Origin: Azohydromonas australica DSM 1124
GTDB taxonomy: Bacteria; Pseudomonadota; Gammaproteobacteria; Burkholderiales; Burkholderiaceae_C
Direction of reading: 5' to 3'
Length of the DNA stretch: 47,318 nucleotides
Assembly (NCBI RefSeq): GCF_000430725.1
Contig: NZ_KE387220.1
Coordinates: forward strand, 1-47,318
In this document: positions 16,204 through 25,181 of the stretch, piece by piece
Position numbering within the stretch: position 1 is the stretch's first letter
How the letters are laid out: each line of letters begins with the position of its first letter
The notes under the pieces: model-generated
Seen by the model: only the letters and a program-made list of their open reading frames with translations
The model's database searches: none
Told to the model about the DNA's origin: nothing
Made by a program: the position numbers and the translations under genes

Positions 16204-16623
16204 TCACTCCTTGCGAGCCCAGGCACCAGCCGGCACCAGCGCGTTGCCCTGAGGCACATAGGCCCGGGCCAGGGATTGGCTGCCCACGGCCACCATGACA
16301 CGGAACACGGGGCCGGCCTGGTCGGCCACGTAGCGCAGCGGCAGCGTGCCTTCAGGGGCCTTGCCGCCCTCCTGCACGGCGTAGCCGCTGGCGCGCAGGC
16401 CTTGCAGCAGCGCGGCCCCGAACGGGTCCTTGGCCGGCTGCTCCAGGGCCAGGCGCGTCCTGGCGGGTGGATAGACGGCGACGAGCTGGCGCACGGTGTC
16501 GGCCGCGAGCCGGGGCTGGTCGATGCCGGCCGGCAGGTAGTTGCCCTGCGGCGCCTCGGTCCTGGTGGTGGCGCAGCCGGCCAGGACCAGCGCGAACACG
16601 GCCGCGGTGAGGATGCTGTTCAT
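16204..16623 (-). CDS. trbH: TrbH, outer-membrane lipoprotein (VirB7-like role)
   Basis: The 139-residue precursor begins MNSILTAAVFALVLAGCATT with a clear lipobox (LAGC, Cys17). The rest, with DTVRQLVAVYPPARTRL and DPFGAALLQGLRASGYAVQ, matches the TrbH pattern. It would anchor and stabilise TrbG and TrbI at the outer membrane. ATG 16623 overlaps the trbG stop (TGATG). Confidence 0.85.
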   Translation of the reverse strand: MNSILTAAVFALVLAGCATTRTEAPQGNYLPAGIDQPRLAADTVRQLVAVYPPARTRLALEQPAKDPFGAALLQGLRASGYAVQEGGKAPEGTLPLRYVADQAGPVFRVMVAVGSQSLARAYVPQGNALVPAGAWARKE

Positions 16624-17519
16624 CACTTGGTCCGGCGGGTGATCGTCACGCGCTGCTGATCGCTGCCCGCACCTGCGATCAGGATGGCCTTGTCGAAGAC
16701 GGCGTCCACGATGTACCGGCCGTTCTGGTAGCGGGTGGCGATGCGCTCGGGCTGGTCGTCCGAAAAGACCCCGCCCTCCCTGCGCAGCAGCACCAGCGAG
16801 AGCAGCTCGCCGTTGGCCGTACCGGACGGCATCTCCACCACCGTCTTGCGGCCGTCGTTGTAGACGCGCACCGGGCGCAGGCCCTTCGGGCCGTCGAGGT
16901 CGTAGTCGAAGCTCAGGTCGCCGAGGTACTCGCCAGTGGAGGCCAGCGTGCGTTCCTGGCGCTCTTGCTGTTGCAGGCGTCGCACCTGGGTGACCTTGGC
17001 GTTGGCGTCCTCGGGGTACTCGAAGCCCACCGTGGTCATGTTCTCGATGAGGTGGGAGCGCAGCTTGAAGGTGTAGCGGCGCCGGTCGGTGAACACGAAC
17101 AGCGTGGTTTGCAGGCCCACGTCCTTGGGCTTGATGACCAGGTGCAGCGTCTCGTGGGCTCCGCTGCCCTCGATGGCGGGCTCCACGGTCCAGCGGGCCG
17201 CGTCGCCCAGGTGAACCCCGCCCTCGTTGATGTTCTCGCCCGGCTGCAGCGCCAGGTCGCAGCCGTGCAGCACCGCGCACACCAGCGTGGCCTGCTGCGC
17301 GCCGTAGACGAAGCGGACCTGCCCGTTGGGCCCCGGCACAGGCGCCATGCCGGCAGTGGAGTAGGTCTCCCAGCGGTTGGTGACTCCCAGGGCCTGGCGC
17401 TGCTGCTTCGTGAGCTTCTGCCCGCCATCCTTCGAGAGGAGCTGCTGGGCAGCCGGGTCGGCCGCCATGGCGGGCGCAGCCAGCAGGACCGCGCACGCCG
17501 CAACCAGGTGCATCTTCAT
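16623..17519 (-). CDS. trbG: TrbG, VirB9-like outer-membrane channel protein
   Basis: The 298-residue precursor has a signal peptide (MKMHLVAACAVLLAAPAMAA) and the VirB9/TrbG/CagX domain: VRFVYGAQQATLVCAVLHGC, HLVIKPKDVGLQTTLFVFTD, RRRYTFKLRSH, then the C-terminal FSDDQPERIATRYQNGRYIV. It forms the outer-membrane ring with TrbH and TrbI. The start is ATG 17519, eight bases after the trbF stop. Confidence 0.9.
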   Translation of the reverse strand: MKMHLVAACAVLLAAPAMAADPAAQQLLSKDGGQKLTKQQRQALGVTNRWETYSTAGMAPVPGPNGQVRFVYGAQQATLVCAVLHGCDLALQPGENINEGGVHLGDAARWTVEPAIEGSGAHETLHLVIKPKDVGLQTTLFVFTDRRRYTFKLRSHLIENMTTVGFEYPEDANAKVTQVRRLQQQERQERTLASTGEYLGDLSFDYDLDGPKGLRPVRVYNDGRKTVVEMPSGTANGELLSLVLLRREGGVFSDDQPERIATRYQNGRYIVDAVFDKAILIAGAGSDQQRVTITRRTK

Positions 17520-17527
17520 CGCCACCC

Positions 17528-18253
17528 TCACTTGATCTGTGTCCAGGAGAAGTCGCTGACGAAGACGCGCGCGGGGTTCAATGCCAGCTCGGCATCGGGC
17601 GTGTTGATCGGCGTGCTGGTGGCCACGGCAAACGTCACCAGGGCGCGCATGCGCGCGGCCCCGAGCTGCGAGCCCTGCCGGTCGTGCGTGACCTCCTCCC
17701 AGTCCACCTGCATCGTGGTGGGGCTCTGCAGGAGCACCGTGGCCTTGTCGACGCTGACCACCACCTTGGCCGCACGCTTGAACGGCGGATCGGACGCGAA
17801 CCACTCATCCATCCTGGTGCGGGCGGCCGTGCTGGGCGGCAGCTTCGCGTAGACCCGCTCGACAGCATTGCGCTGCAGCGCCACGTCCGGGGTGACCATG
17901 CGGGCGTCCGTGATGAAGTCGCGTACGGCCGCGTTGATCACCAGTGGGCTGACCGGGGACACCGGCATGGCGACGCCCAGTGCTTGCGTCTCCCCGTTGG
18001 GGCGCTCGACGTAGACGTAGGGCACGAACCTGGACTGGCTGCCGATGTGGACCATCCCGCCCACGGCGGCCAGCGCGATCACCATCCCGAAGCCGCCCAC
18101 CATGGTCCCGATGAAGCCACGGTTGATGGCCGAGCCGACGGCCAGATTCCACGTGCGCCGGGCGTTGAGATAGGGGTTCTCGGTGGCCGTGTCGGGGTCC
18201 TTGCGCAACAGGAGCCTGATGCGGCCACCCAGGGCCGAGAGCTTGGGGTTCAT
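17528..18253 (-). CDS. trbF: TrbF, VirB8-like assembly factor
   Basis: The 241-residue protein has a cytoplasmic start with ENPYLNARRTWN, one membrane helix at about 48-70 (GTMVGGFGMVIALAAVGGM) and a periplasmic VirB8-type domain with FVPYVYVERPNGE, RDFITDARMVTPD and WEEVTHDRQG. It nucleates assembly of the transfer channel. ATG 18253 overlaps the trbE stop as ATGA. Confidence 0.9.
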   Translation of the reverse strand: MNPKLSALGGRIRLLLRKDPDTATENPYLNARRTWNLAVGSAINRGFIGTMVGGFGMVIALAAVGGMVHIGSQSRFVPYVYVERPNGETQALGVAMPVSPVSPLVINAAVRDFITDARMVTPDVALQRNAVERVYAKLPPSTAARTRMDEWFASDPPFKRAAKVVVSVDKATVLLQSPTTMQVDWEEVTHDRQGSQLGAARMRALVTFAVATSTPINTPDAELALNPARVFVSDFSWTQIK

Positions 18254-20784
18254 GCCGTCTCCAGATAGTCGTCGAGCTTCAGGCCGCGCATGGCGAGCCA
18301 CTCGTGGATCCAGGCCTCGCCGTGCGTCTCTTCGAGCCGCCTGACGGTTGCCAGGGACACCGGGTCGGTGGCGCCGACGAAGGCCTGCGCCAGGGGGCCG
18401 AGGGCCAGCTCGTACAGGCGGCATCCCGGCTCGGACATGAGGTAGTACTGCTGCTTGGGCAGGGCCTTCGCCACGATCTGGATCTGTCGGTCGTTGAGAC
18501 CGATGCGCCTGTACAGCGCGGTCATTTCCTCCGACACGGCATCCGGGTTGGGCAGCAGGATCTTCGTGGCGGTGCTGTCCACGATCACGTCGAAGATGCC
18601 GGACTTGGCCGCGTCGGTGAGGTTCTGCGTGGACAGCACGACGGCGCAGTTGAGCTTCGCCAGGGTCTTGAGCCACTTCCTGATCCACTGCTCGAAGATC
18701 GGGTGCAGCAGCATCAGCCAGGCCTCGTCAAGGTAGATGACGGCCGGCTGGCCCTTGAGGCTGCGCACCACGCGGCGGAACAGGTACAGCAGCGCGGGGA
18801 CCGCGTACTTGTCGCCCAGCTCCATCAGCTCGCCCACCTCGAAGGTGTTGAAGCGGCTGAAGCCCAGGGCATCCTCGGCCGCGTCCAGCAGGTGGCCCAT
18901 GGCGCCGTTGACGGTGTACTGCATCAGGGCCTCGCGCACGGCCTCGTCCTGGCAGGCATTGAAGAAGTCCGAGAGGGTCCTGCCGCCGTTCTGGTGCATG
19001 CTCAGGATGGCCGTGGCGATGGCGGTGCGCTGCTCGGGCGTGGTCCTGAAGTCGTTGAGCGCCAGCACCTTGTCGATCCAGTCCATGGCCCACGCGCGGT
19101 CATTGCGGGTGTCCAGGAACTGCAGCGGCGCGAGCTGGGGCCGCTCATCGGCCGCGACGTTGAAGTGCCGGCCGCCCACGGCCTTCGTGAGCGGGTACGC
19201 GCTCATGCCCGCCTCGAAGATGAAGACCGTCATGTGTTCGTAGCGCAGCGACTGCGCGGCCATCATCCCCAGGTGCGTGGACTTGCCCTTGCGGGTCGGG
19301 CCGATCATCAGCGTGTGGGCCAGGTCGCGCACGTGCAGGTTGAGGTGGAACGGCGTGCGGCCATGCGTCACGCACTGCATGAGCGCGGGCGAGCCCTTCG
19401 GGTAGTGCGGGCACGGCGCAGTCCGGCTGCCGCTCCACATGCTGGACAGCGGCAGGAAGTGAGCGAGGTTCATGGTGTTGACCAGCGGGCGGCGCACGTT
19501 CTGCACGCCGTGGCCCGGCAGGCTGCCAATGAAGGCGTCCAGCGTGTTGATGGTCTCGATGCGCGCGTTGAATCCCAGCCGCTGGATGACCTTCTGCGCC
19601 TCCTGGGCCGAGGCCACAGCCCGGTCGCGGCTCTCGTCCATGATCACGACGACGCTGGTGTAGTAGCCATCGGCCACCAGGTTGGAGCTCACCTCGGCCT
19701 TGGCAGCTTCTGCGTCCGCGACCATGTTGATGGCGTCGAGGTTGGCGCCGCCGACGTTGGTGTTGAAGACCTGGTCGAAGAAGCTGCGGGTCTTCTGCTT
19801 CCACTTCTTGCGGAACTTCTCCAGGTGGCTCAGCGCCTCGTGCTGGTCCATGAAGATGAACCGCGTGCTCCAGCGGTATTCGCTGGGCAACTCGGCCAAC
19901 GCCTGCAACATGCCGGACCAGCTCTCATGCGGAAACCCGTCGATGGCCACGATCTGGATGAACTTGCGGCCCAGCAGCGGGATCGTGCCGGGGGTCAGCT
20001 CCTGGCCACCGATGAGCAAGTCCAGGTAGGCCGGGTTGTCGGGCAACGCTACAGGATGGTGCATCCCGGTGATGCAGCTCTGCAGGAAGGACAACTGGTC
20101 GTCCAGCGTGCGCCGGGTGCCCTCCTCGTCCGTCACTGCCTGGCCGCGCAGCCGCGTCATCTTCACCACGGACGACAGGCGGTTTTCGATGGCCGTGAGC
20201 TGCTGCTTGAACTGCTCGATGAGGCTGTGCGTGCGGCTGGTGTGGTCCGGCTGCACGGCGTCGTCGTCGAACATCAGCTCCACCAGCTTGCGCTCGGCCA
20301 GCTTCGGCGGCAGCCACGTCAGCGTGATGACGAAGTAGCTCTCGAAGAGGGCCCCGGGCCTGGTGAACTGGCGGCGGCGCTCCTCGTCAATGGCGGCCGA
20401 CACGGGGTCGGGGAAGCGGCAGAGATGGCGCTCAGGGTAGGTGGACGCCGGGCGCCGGCCTGCATCGACGTTGAGCATCCAGCCGCTGCCCAGCGGCGCC
20501 AGGGCCTTGTTGAGCATCGCAGCGATGGCGTCGCGCTGCTTGTCCGTGCCGTTGGCCTGGTCCTCGCCGCGGTAGAGGTAGGAGGCCTGGAAGCCGGCGT
20601 CCTTGCCCACCACGATCCCGTCCTCGACGACGGCCGCGTAGTTCAGCAGGTCGGCCACGCCGGCGTCCGTGGAACGATGGCGTTTGAGCCGCAGCGCGGC
20701 ATCGACACCCTTGAGCCGGAAGGCGAGTCCCGCCAAGGTGGCCGCGCCCGCCGCCGCAACGGCGAGGGTGGTGGGTACGATCAT
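18250..20784 (-). CDS. trbE: TrbE, VirB4-family transport ATPase
   Basis: From ATG 20784 the 844-residue protein carries the CagE/TrbE/VirB N-domain and a C-terminal ATPase. Walker A is IGPTRKGKSTHLG (Lys501) and Walker B is AVIYLDEAWLML. It also contains LSTQNLTDAAKSG and the family ending RLYELALGPLAQAFVG. It powers pilus assembly and substrate movement at the cytoplasmic face. The start overlaps the trbD stop (ATGA), giving tight coupling. Confidence 0.95.
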   Translation of the reverse strand: MIVPTTLAVAAAGAATLAGLAFRLKGVDAALRLKRHRSTDAGVADLLNYAAVVEDGIVVGKDAGFQASYLYRGEDQANGTDKQRDAIAAMLNKALAPLGSGWMLNVDAGRRPASTYPERHLCRFPDPVSAAIDEERRRQFTRPGALFESYFVITLTWLPPKLAERKLVELMFDDDAVQPDHTSRTHSLIEQFKQQLTAIENRLSSVVKMTRLRGQAVTDEEGTRRTLDDQLSFLQSCITGMHHPVALPDNPAYLDLLIGGQELTPGTIPLLGRKFIQIVAIDGFPHESWSGMLQALAELPSEYRWSTRFIFMDQHEALSHLEKFRKKWKQKTRSFFDQVFNTNVGGANLDAINMVADAEAAKAEVSSNLVADGYYTSVVVIMDESRDRAVASAQEAQKVIQRLGFNARIETINTLDAFIGSLPGHGVQNVRRPLVNTMNLAHFLPLSSMWSGSRTAPCPHYPKGSPALMQCVTHGRTPFHLNLHVRDLAHTLMIGPTRKGKSTHLGMMAAQSLRYEHMTVFIFEAGMSAYPLTKAVGGRHFNVAADERPQLAPLQFLDTRNDRAWAMDWIDKVLALNDFRTTPEQRTAIATAILSMHQNGGRTLSDFFNACQDEAVREALMQYTVNGAMGHLLDAAEDALGFSRFNTFEVGELMELGDKYAVPALLYLFRRVVRSLKGQPAVIYLDEAWLMLLHPIFEQWIRKWLKTLAKLNCAVVLSTQNLTDAAKSGIFDVIVDSTATKILLPNPDAVSEEMTALYRRIGLNDRQIQIVAKALPKQQYYLMSEPGCRLYELALGPLAQAFVGATDPVSLATVRRLEETHGEAWIHEWLAMRGLKLDDYLETA

Positions 20785-21098
20785 TTGTACTGCTTCCCCT
20801 GGGTGGCCGTGTTGACGCGGAACGGCGTCGAGCGCGGCGGGTAGTACCGCTGCCGGTAGCAGCGCAGGGAGCGCATGTAGACCTGGCGCATGAGCGGGTC
20901 CGACTTCGCCATGAGCCGCCAGCCGTACAACGAGGCGAACCAGCCGGCCACTCCGTAGAGGATGGCCTGCCATTCCATGGCCGAGAAGATCAGGGCCGCG
21001 GCCAGCAGCCCGCAGACCATCACCAGCTCACGGTCCCCGCCCATGAACAGGTTGGGGCGGTTGGCCGAGGCGCGCACAGGGACCTTGTGCAGTGCCAT
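20781..21098 (-). CDS. trbD: TrbD, VirB3-like membrane protein
   Basis: The 105-residue protein starts MALHKVPVRASANRPNLFMG, the conserved VirB3/TrbD entry motif, followed by one hydrophobic double segment (about residues 28-58, LVMVCGLLAAALIFSAMEW). It works with TrbE at the inner membrane. It begins three bases after trbC. Confidence 0.9.
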   Translation of the reverse strand: MALHKVPVRASANRPNLFMGGDRELVMVCGLLAAALIFSAMEWQAILYGVAGWFASLYGWRLMAKSDPLMRQVYMRSLRCYRQRYYPPRSTPFRVNTATQGKQYK

Positions 21099-21101
21099 GG
21101 C

Positions 21102-21482
21102 TCAGGCCTCCTGGCTGTGGTGCGCCGCCGTGCCGATGGAAGCGCCGCGACCGAAGGTGCCGGCCAGCCAGTTCTGCGCCGCGATCAGGATGGAGATGAT
21201 CATGACGATCAGCACCATGGTCCTGAAGAAGGCGTTGAGGTCCGAGCCGAAGATCAGGATCGAGCCGGCCACCACGATGCCGATCAGCGACACGACGAAG
21301 GCCACCGGCCCGGTGACGGAAGCGCGGAGCTGGTCCAGCGGCCCCTCCCAAGGCATGCCGCCGCCCGCGCCCGCCGCGGCATGTGCCAGGTTGGGCATCA
21401 GCGCCAGCACAGCCAGCGCCAGCAGGGAGCCGAGCGCGAGGCTGGCAGGATTCAAAAGGCGAGCTTGGGCCCTGGAGTGCAT
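21102..21482 (-). CDS. trbC: TrbC, prepilin (VirB2-like, cyclic pilin precursor)
   Basis: The 126-residue precursor has a long signal peptide ending near NLAHA (residue 35) and a mature region with SVTGPVAFVVSLIGIVVAG, LIFGSDLNAFFRTMVLI and FGRGASIG, which closely follows the RP4 pilin. In RP4 the C-terminus is trimmed and the subunit closed into a ring by TraF, whose homologue is present at 31492. AGGAG precedes ATG 21482. Confidence 0.9.
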   Translation of the reverse strand: MHSRAQARLLNPASLALGSLLALAVLALMPNLAHAAAGAGGGMPWEGPLDQLRASVTGPVAFVVSLIGIVVAGSILIFGSDLNAFFRTMVLIVMIISILIAAQNWLAGTFGRGASIGTAAHHSQEA

Positions 21483-21510
21483 GGAATGCTCCTGGTTGCT
21501 GAGGTAACGG

Positions 21511-22476
21511 TCAGAGGAACGTGGTGACGAAGGCGCCGTCCCTGAATCCATCCACGCCCAGGATTCCCTGGACACGGCGAGAGCCATCCGGCAACCGGGC
21601 GATATGGACGATGGCGTGGACCGCCTCGGCGATCAGCGGCTCCATCGGCCTCGGGGACTCCGGGTGCATGCTCACGAGCATCTGTAGCCGGCTCAGTGCA
21701 GCGCGCGGGTTGTTGGCGTGAACCGTGGCGAGGCCGCCCTCATGGCCCGTGTTCCAGGCCGAGAGCAGGTCCATGGCGTCAGGGCCGCGGGTTTCGCCGA
21801 CGATGATCCTGTCCGGCCGGGCGCGCAGCGCGTGCTTGATCAGGTCGCGCATGCTCACGTCGGTGGTGGTGTGCCACTGCGCGTAGTTCGCGGCCCGGCA
21901 CTGAATCTCTCCCGTGTCCTCGATGAGGATCAGCCGGTCATCCGGGAAGGCATCCGTGATCTCGCCAATGAGGGCGTTGGCAAGCGTGGTCTTGCCCGAG
22001 CCCGTGCCGCCCGAGACGACAATGTTGCGGCGCTCGCGCACGGCCTTGACGATGGCCGTGAACTGGGCATCGGTCATGATTCCCCGGGCCACGTAGTCGT
22101 CCAGCGTGAAGACCTTGATGGCCTTCTTGCGGATCTGGAAGGACGCCGCCGGAACGATGGGCGGCAGCTGCGCGGCGAAGCGGCTGCCGTCGATGGGCAG
22201 CTCGCACTCCAGCAGCGGGGATGTGCGCCTGACTTCCTTGCGGTGGAAGCCGGCAACGTTTTCGAGGATGGACTGCGCCTTCGCGGCGGCCATCGTGCCG
22301 ATCCTGCGCATCGGCTCGCCCAGGTACTCGACCCACAGCGAGCCGTCCGGATTGAGGATCAGCTCAATGGTCTTGGGGTCGTGCAGGACAGCCAGCAGCT
22401 CCGGACCAAGAGCCCGTTCGATAGCGTGCTTGGCGCGCTCTTCAGTGGTGACCGAGGACGGAGCGTCTGGCGACAT
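21511..22476 (-). CDS. trbB: TrbB, VirB11-family secretion ATPase
   Basis: From ATG 22476 the 321-residue protein has the VirB11 layout: N-domain (KTIELILNPDGSLWVEYLGE), Walker A VSGGTGSGKTTLAN (Lys162), LILIEDTGEIQC, RALRARPDRIIVGETRGPDA and MHPESPRPMEPLI. It forms a hexamer that drives pilus assembly and transport. A TTG at 22512 would add 12 residues, but the ATG gives the length usual for IncP TrbB. First gene of the trb operon. Confidence 0.95.
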   Translation of the reverse strand: MSPDAPSSVTTEERAKHAIERALGPELLAVLHDPKTIELILNPDGSLWVEYLGEPMRRIGTMAAAKAQSILENVAGFHRKEVRRTSPLLECELPIDGSRFAAQLPPIVPAASFQIRKKAIKVFTLDDYVARGIMTDAQFTAIVKAVRERRNIVVSGGTGSGKTTLANALIGEITDAFPDDRLILIEDTGEIQCRAANYAQWHTTTDVSMRDLIKHALRARPDRIIVGETRGPDAMDLLSAWNTGHEGGLATVHANNPRAALSRLQMLVSMHPESPRPMEPLIAEAVHAIVHIARLPDGSRRVQGILGVDGFRDGAFVTTFL

Positions 22477-22512
22477 GCCCCGCAAGATATAGAGAACCCC
22501 AGGCCTGGACAA

Positions 22513-22525
22513 CTATCCGAGATAG
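22513..22525. promoter_or_regulatory. Small palindrome upstream of trbB, possible operator
   Basis: CTATC and GATAG flank CGA, 37 bases upstream of the trbB ATG and between trbA and trbB, where the trbB promoter and TrbA target would be expected. The arms are only five bases, so chance is a real alternative. Confidence 0.25.
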
Positions 22526-22543
22526 CAGTAGGCTTTTACCAAC

Positions 22544-22906
22544 TTAGCGGTGCATCATTTTGCGCGCGTCCTGCGCCCACTTCCTTGCGACAAAGGCTTG
22601 GTAGTCCGTGAGAACAAGGGACACCCGCTGAAAACCCTGCGGGACGCTGCTGAGCGGTTTGTGTTCAGCCAGCAGCTCCTGGGCGCCTGGGGGAAGGTCG
22701 CAGCGCTCGAGCAGAAACGCAAGCGGCACGTCGAGTGCGGCAGCGATCTTTGCCATGACCTTGAGTGAAGGGTTGCCCTGGCCCGTGGTGAGGTCCGAGA
22801 TGAACGAGACGGACACGCCTGAGTCACGGGACAGGTCGTGTTTGGACTTGCCTTGCTCCTCAAGGCACTGCAGGACGTTGGTCAAGAAAATGAGGTATTC
22901 AAGCAA
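22544..22906 (-). CDS. trbA: TrbA-like HTH repressor of the transfer operons
   Basis: The 120-residue protein has a Cro/CI-type helix-turn-helix at residues 20-62 (SKHDLSRDSGVSVSFISDLT, then NPSLKVMAKIAAALDVPLAF). The C-terminal tail is short and helical. In IncP plasmids TrbA, of the same size and directly upstream of trbB, represses the trb and tra promoters and works with KorB. The palindrome TTCAGCCGCTGAA lies 13-25 bases upstream of its start, consistent with control by KorB. Name based on size, fold and position. Confidence 0.75.
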   Translation of the reverse strand: MLEYLIFLTNVLQCLEEQGKSKHDLSRDSGVSVSFISDLTTGQGNPSLKVMAKIAAALDVPLAFLLERCDLPPGAQELLAEHKPLSSVPQGFQRVSLVLTDYQAFVARKWAQDARKMMHR

Positions 22907-22918
22907 TGCGCCCTCCGT

Positions 22919-22931
22919 TTCAGCCGCTGAA
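22919..22931. promoter_or_regulatory. Candidate KorB operator upstream of trbA
   Basis: TTCAGCCGCTGAA is a perfect palindrome around one central base. The IncP KorB operator is TTTAGC-S-GCTAAA; this site differs only by one symmetrical change in each arm. An identical site apart from the S base lies at 27052-27064. It sits in the intergenic region between trbA and the divergent gene at 23069. Confidence 0.6.
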
Positions 22932-23068
22932 GCGTTTTTGGTGGAAGTTTTCGATTAACCGATGTGACGAGACGTGACCGCGTCTTGCCGACGAAGCATA
23001 GTTTTACAGCCATATAGTCTATTGAACGAGCATGCGGCCCAGGCTACGCTTGCCGTCAAGGAGAACCG

Positions 23069-23299
23069 ATGGCCAGGATTCCTTACAAGGCTGACCCGCT
23101 GGAGTTCGTGTTCATGGCGGTAATGCTTCTCTGGCCGGTGATCCGCTGGGGGCTCGCCCTGATGATTCTTGTGTTTTTTGTGATCGGCCACTGGTTCACG
23201 GCCCTGGGCTGCTTCATCCTGCTCACCTTTCTGAGTTGGTGGTTGGCTTATGGCGAGCTGCCGCGCCAGGTCGTGGAAAATTGCAGGAACCAAAAATAA
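23069..23299 (+). CDS. Small inner-membrane protein upstream of korB
   Basis: The 76 residues contain two strongly hydrophobic helices (about 13-36, FVFMAVMLLWPVIRWGLALM, and 38-60, IGHWFTALGCFILLTFLSWW) and a short polar tail. AAGGAGAACCG precedes ATG 23069. It is divergent from trbA and 71 bases before korB in the same direction, so it is probably the first gene of the korB operon. IncP plasmids carry several tiny membrane genes (kle, upf) near korB, but I cannot match this one to any of them. Confidence 0.6.
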   Translation: MARIPYKADPLEFVFMAVMLLWPVIRWGLALMILVFFVIGHWFTALGCFILLTFLSWWLAYGELPRQVVENCRNQK

Positions 23300-23370
23300 A
23301 CCATGGTAATGAGGACCGAGAAAAGGCGGCACTTGACCGGGCGCGCTTTGGGACAGAGGGAGAATGCTGG

Positions 23371-24375
23371 ATGGCTGTAAAGACGCCGACGAAGCCAACG
23401 AAGCGGGCCGCGACGGCTGGATCCGAGAAGCCTGGAAGGCCTTCCAGGCTGACAGGCAGCGTTGCGGCTGCAGTACCGAGCGGTGCTCCGCTGGAGCTGC
23501 CGCTGGACGCGGTGACCCCGGACCCCAACCAACCGCGCCGCGCCAAGAATCCGGGCTACACCCCGGAAAAGCTCACCGAGCTTGCCAATTCGATCAAGGC
23601 CCGTGGACAGAAGCAGGCCATATCAGTACGCGTCAACCCCAACGAGCCGGGGCGCTACTTCATCAACCACGGCGAACGCCGCTGGCGTGCGTGCCACATG
23701 GCTGGCCTGGCCACGGTGAAGGCCTTCATCGACAACGATTTCGAGCGCGTGGATCAGGTCATCGAGAACCTGCAACGCGAAGACCTGACGGCCCGGGAAA
23801 TTGCAGACTTCATCGGCCAGGAACTGGCACGCGGCAAGCGCAAGACCGACATCGCACGCGAGCTGGGGAAGTCGAACGCCTTCGTCACGCAGCACGTCAT
23901 CCTGCTGGATCTGCCCGACCCCATCGCCCAGGCTTTTGACTCCGGCCGCGTCAAGGACGTCACGGTGATACACGAGCTGGTGGTCGCGCTGCAGCGGTAC
24001 CCCACCCAGGTGGCCGCCTGGATCGAGAACAAGGAACAGGAGATCACCCGCGGCACGGTCAGAGGGCTGCGTGAGTACCTTGAGGAGATCAGGCAATTGG
24101 CTGCACCGACACCTGCGTCAGCCGTGGAGCTGGTGGCTACCGAAGAGGTTTCAGCGGAGCCTGCACCCTCCCTGCCATCTGGCAAGAGCAGCGATCGCAT
24201 GCACCGCGCGTGGATTGAAGTCGCTGTAGGCAACCGCGCCGCGCGTCTGCTCACCACGCGCCGTCCGACGGCTCCGGGCCGGGCATGGGTCTGCTACCTC
24301 ACCAATGAGCAGGAGGAAGTGGAAGTGGAGCTCGCCGAAGTTGCAGTTCGATTGGTGAGCGTCCATGAAGGTTGA
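23371..24375 (+). CDS. korB: KorB, ParB-family global repressor
   Basis: From ATG 23371 (AGGGAG upstream) the 334-residue protein has an N-terminal basic linker, the ParB/Srx core (SVRVNPNEPGRYFINHGERR, WRACHMAGLATVKAF), ENLQREDLTAREIADFIGQE, a helix-turn-helix with KTDIARELGKSNAFVTQHVI, and a C-terminal SH3-like domain of KorB type (RAWVCYLTNEQEEVEVEL). In IncP, KorB is both a partition protein and a repressor of replication and transfer promoters. Its normal partner IncC is absent from this window, and partition seems to be handled by the separate ParAB cassette, so a mainly regulatory role is inferred. Confidence 0.85.
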   Translation: MAVKTPTKPTKRAATAGSEKPGRPSRLTGSVAAAVPSGAPLELPLDAVTPDPNQPRRAKNPGYTPEKLTELANSIKARGQKQAISVRVNPNEPGRYFINHGERRWRACHMAGLATVKAFIDNDFERVDQVIENLQREDLTAREIADFIGQELARGKRKTDIARELGKSNAFVTQHVILLDLPDPIAQAFDSGRVKDVTVIHELVVALQRYPTQVAAWIENKEQEITRGTVRGLREYLEEIRQLAAPTPASAVELVATEEVSAEPAPSLPSGKSSDRMHRAWIEVAVGNRAARLLTTRRPTAPGRAWVCYLTNEQEEVEVELAEVAVRLVSVHEG

Positions 24376-24721
24376 GCAGCCCCCAAAGCGACGTCTGGTG
24401 GTCTTGAACGGTCACCGGGTCCTCCAGGTCCTGGCCGGTGACGACTGGGGCATCGAGAAGGTTGACAAAGCCCGTGGGGTGCGCCCCGGCCTCTACCAGC
24501 TGTTTGAGGCCGCCGAGGCGGATCAATCCAAGCCAACCGCAGGCATCGTTGTTCACGTGGACGATCTTCAGGTGTACCTGCAGACGGATGCCGGACTCGT
24601 CAAGCACGACTTGGGCGCTTTTGATCGCCCGCCCCCGCTCGGAGGTCGGCTCACCGTCTCCTACAACCGCCAGGGCCGCGCCAGCTTCGACATGCAGCCT
24701 GTTAAGTCCAGCGCCCGCTGA
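24365..24721 (+). CDS. Small protein translationally coupled to korB, possible KfrB-like domain
   Basis: ATG 24365 lies inside the end of korB (11-base overlap), so translation is coupled. The 118-residue product has an all-beta pattern near its end: GIVVHVDDLQVYLQTDAG, LVKHDLGAFDR and GGRLTVSYNRQGRASFD, recalling the small beta domains (KfrB type) found at the ends of plasmid primases and relaxases. Function unknown; a role in plasmid control or stability is suggested by the operon. Confidence 0.55.
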   Translation: MKVEQPPKRRLVVLNGHRVLQVLAGDDWGIEKVDKARGVRPGLYQLFEAAEADQSKPTAGIVVHVDDLQVYLQTDAGLVKHDLGAFDRPPPLGGRLTVSYNRQGRASFDMQPVKSSAR

Positions 24722-24728
24722 TTCTGGG

Positions 24729-25094
24729 TCAGGCCCCTCTGCGGGCCGTGACGATCTCCTGCATCACCCTTGCGAGTTCTTCCTGCTGCGCAGCGATCCG
24801 CCCCAGCAAGACCTCCACCATGGCTGGCGTGAAGCGTGCCGTGCGGCCATCTCCGGCCAGCCACAGCTTCAGCAGCCCACCCAGCCGGCCCAGGTCACCG
24901 TTGACCTTCGCCAGTCTGCCCACGGCCTCCAAGTCCACGGCGCTGTGCAGCTTGTACCCCAGCCCTACTTCGCGTAGGTAGCGCGCCACGGGCCGATGCG
25001 CCTGCTTCGCCAGGGCTTCAATCGCTACCTTCTCCTGCGGTAGCACCGGCACGCGCAAGTGCTGATAGCGTGGTTTTTTCCGTCCATCTTTCAT
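24729..25094 (-). CDS. traJ: TraJ, oriT-recognition protein of the relaxosome
   Basis: The 121-residue protein begins with a basic patch (MKDGRKKPRYQHLRVPVLPQ) and has RHH/MobC-like features: EKVAIEALAKQAHRPVARYL, then VNGDLGRLGGLLKLWL. RP4 TraJ, of nearly the same length, binds an inverted repeat beside nic and recruits TraI. The matching repeat lies 87 bases upstream at 25182. It is the only tra gene on the minus strand, reading away from oriT and convergent with the korB operon. Confidence 0.85.
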   Translation of the reverse strand: MKDGRKKPRYQHLRVPVLPQEKVAIEALAKQAHRPVARYLREVGLGYKLHSAVDLEAVGRLAKVNGDLGRLGGLLKLWLAGDGRTARFTPAMVEVLLGRIAAQQEELARVMQEIVTARRGA

Positions 25095-25181
25095 CGCGAT
25101 TCGTCCTCAGTCCGCTCGGCGCAAGCCGTCCAGGCTTGGCGCAGCGGGATGCCGTCGAGCGCAGCGAGTAAGGCCAAGTGG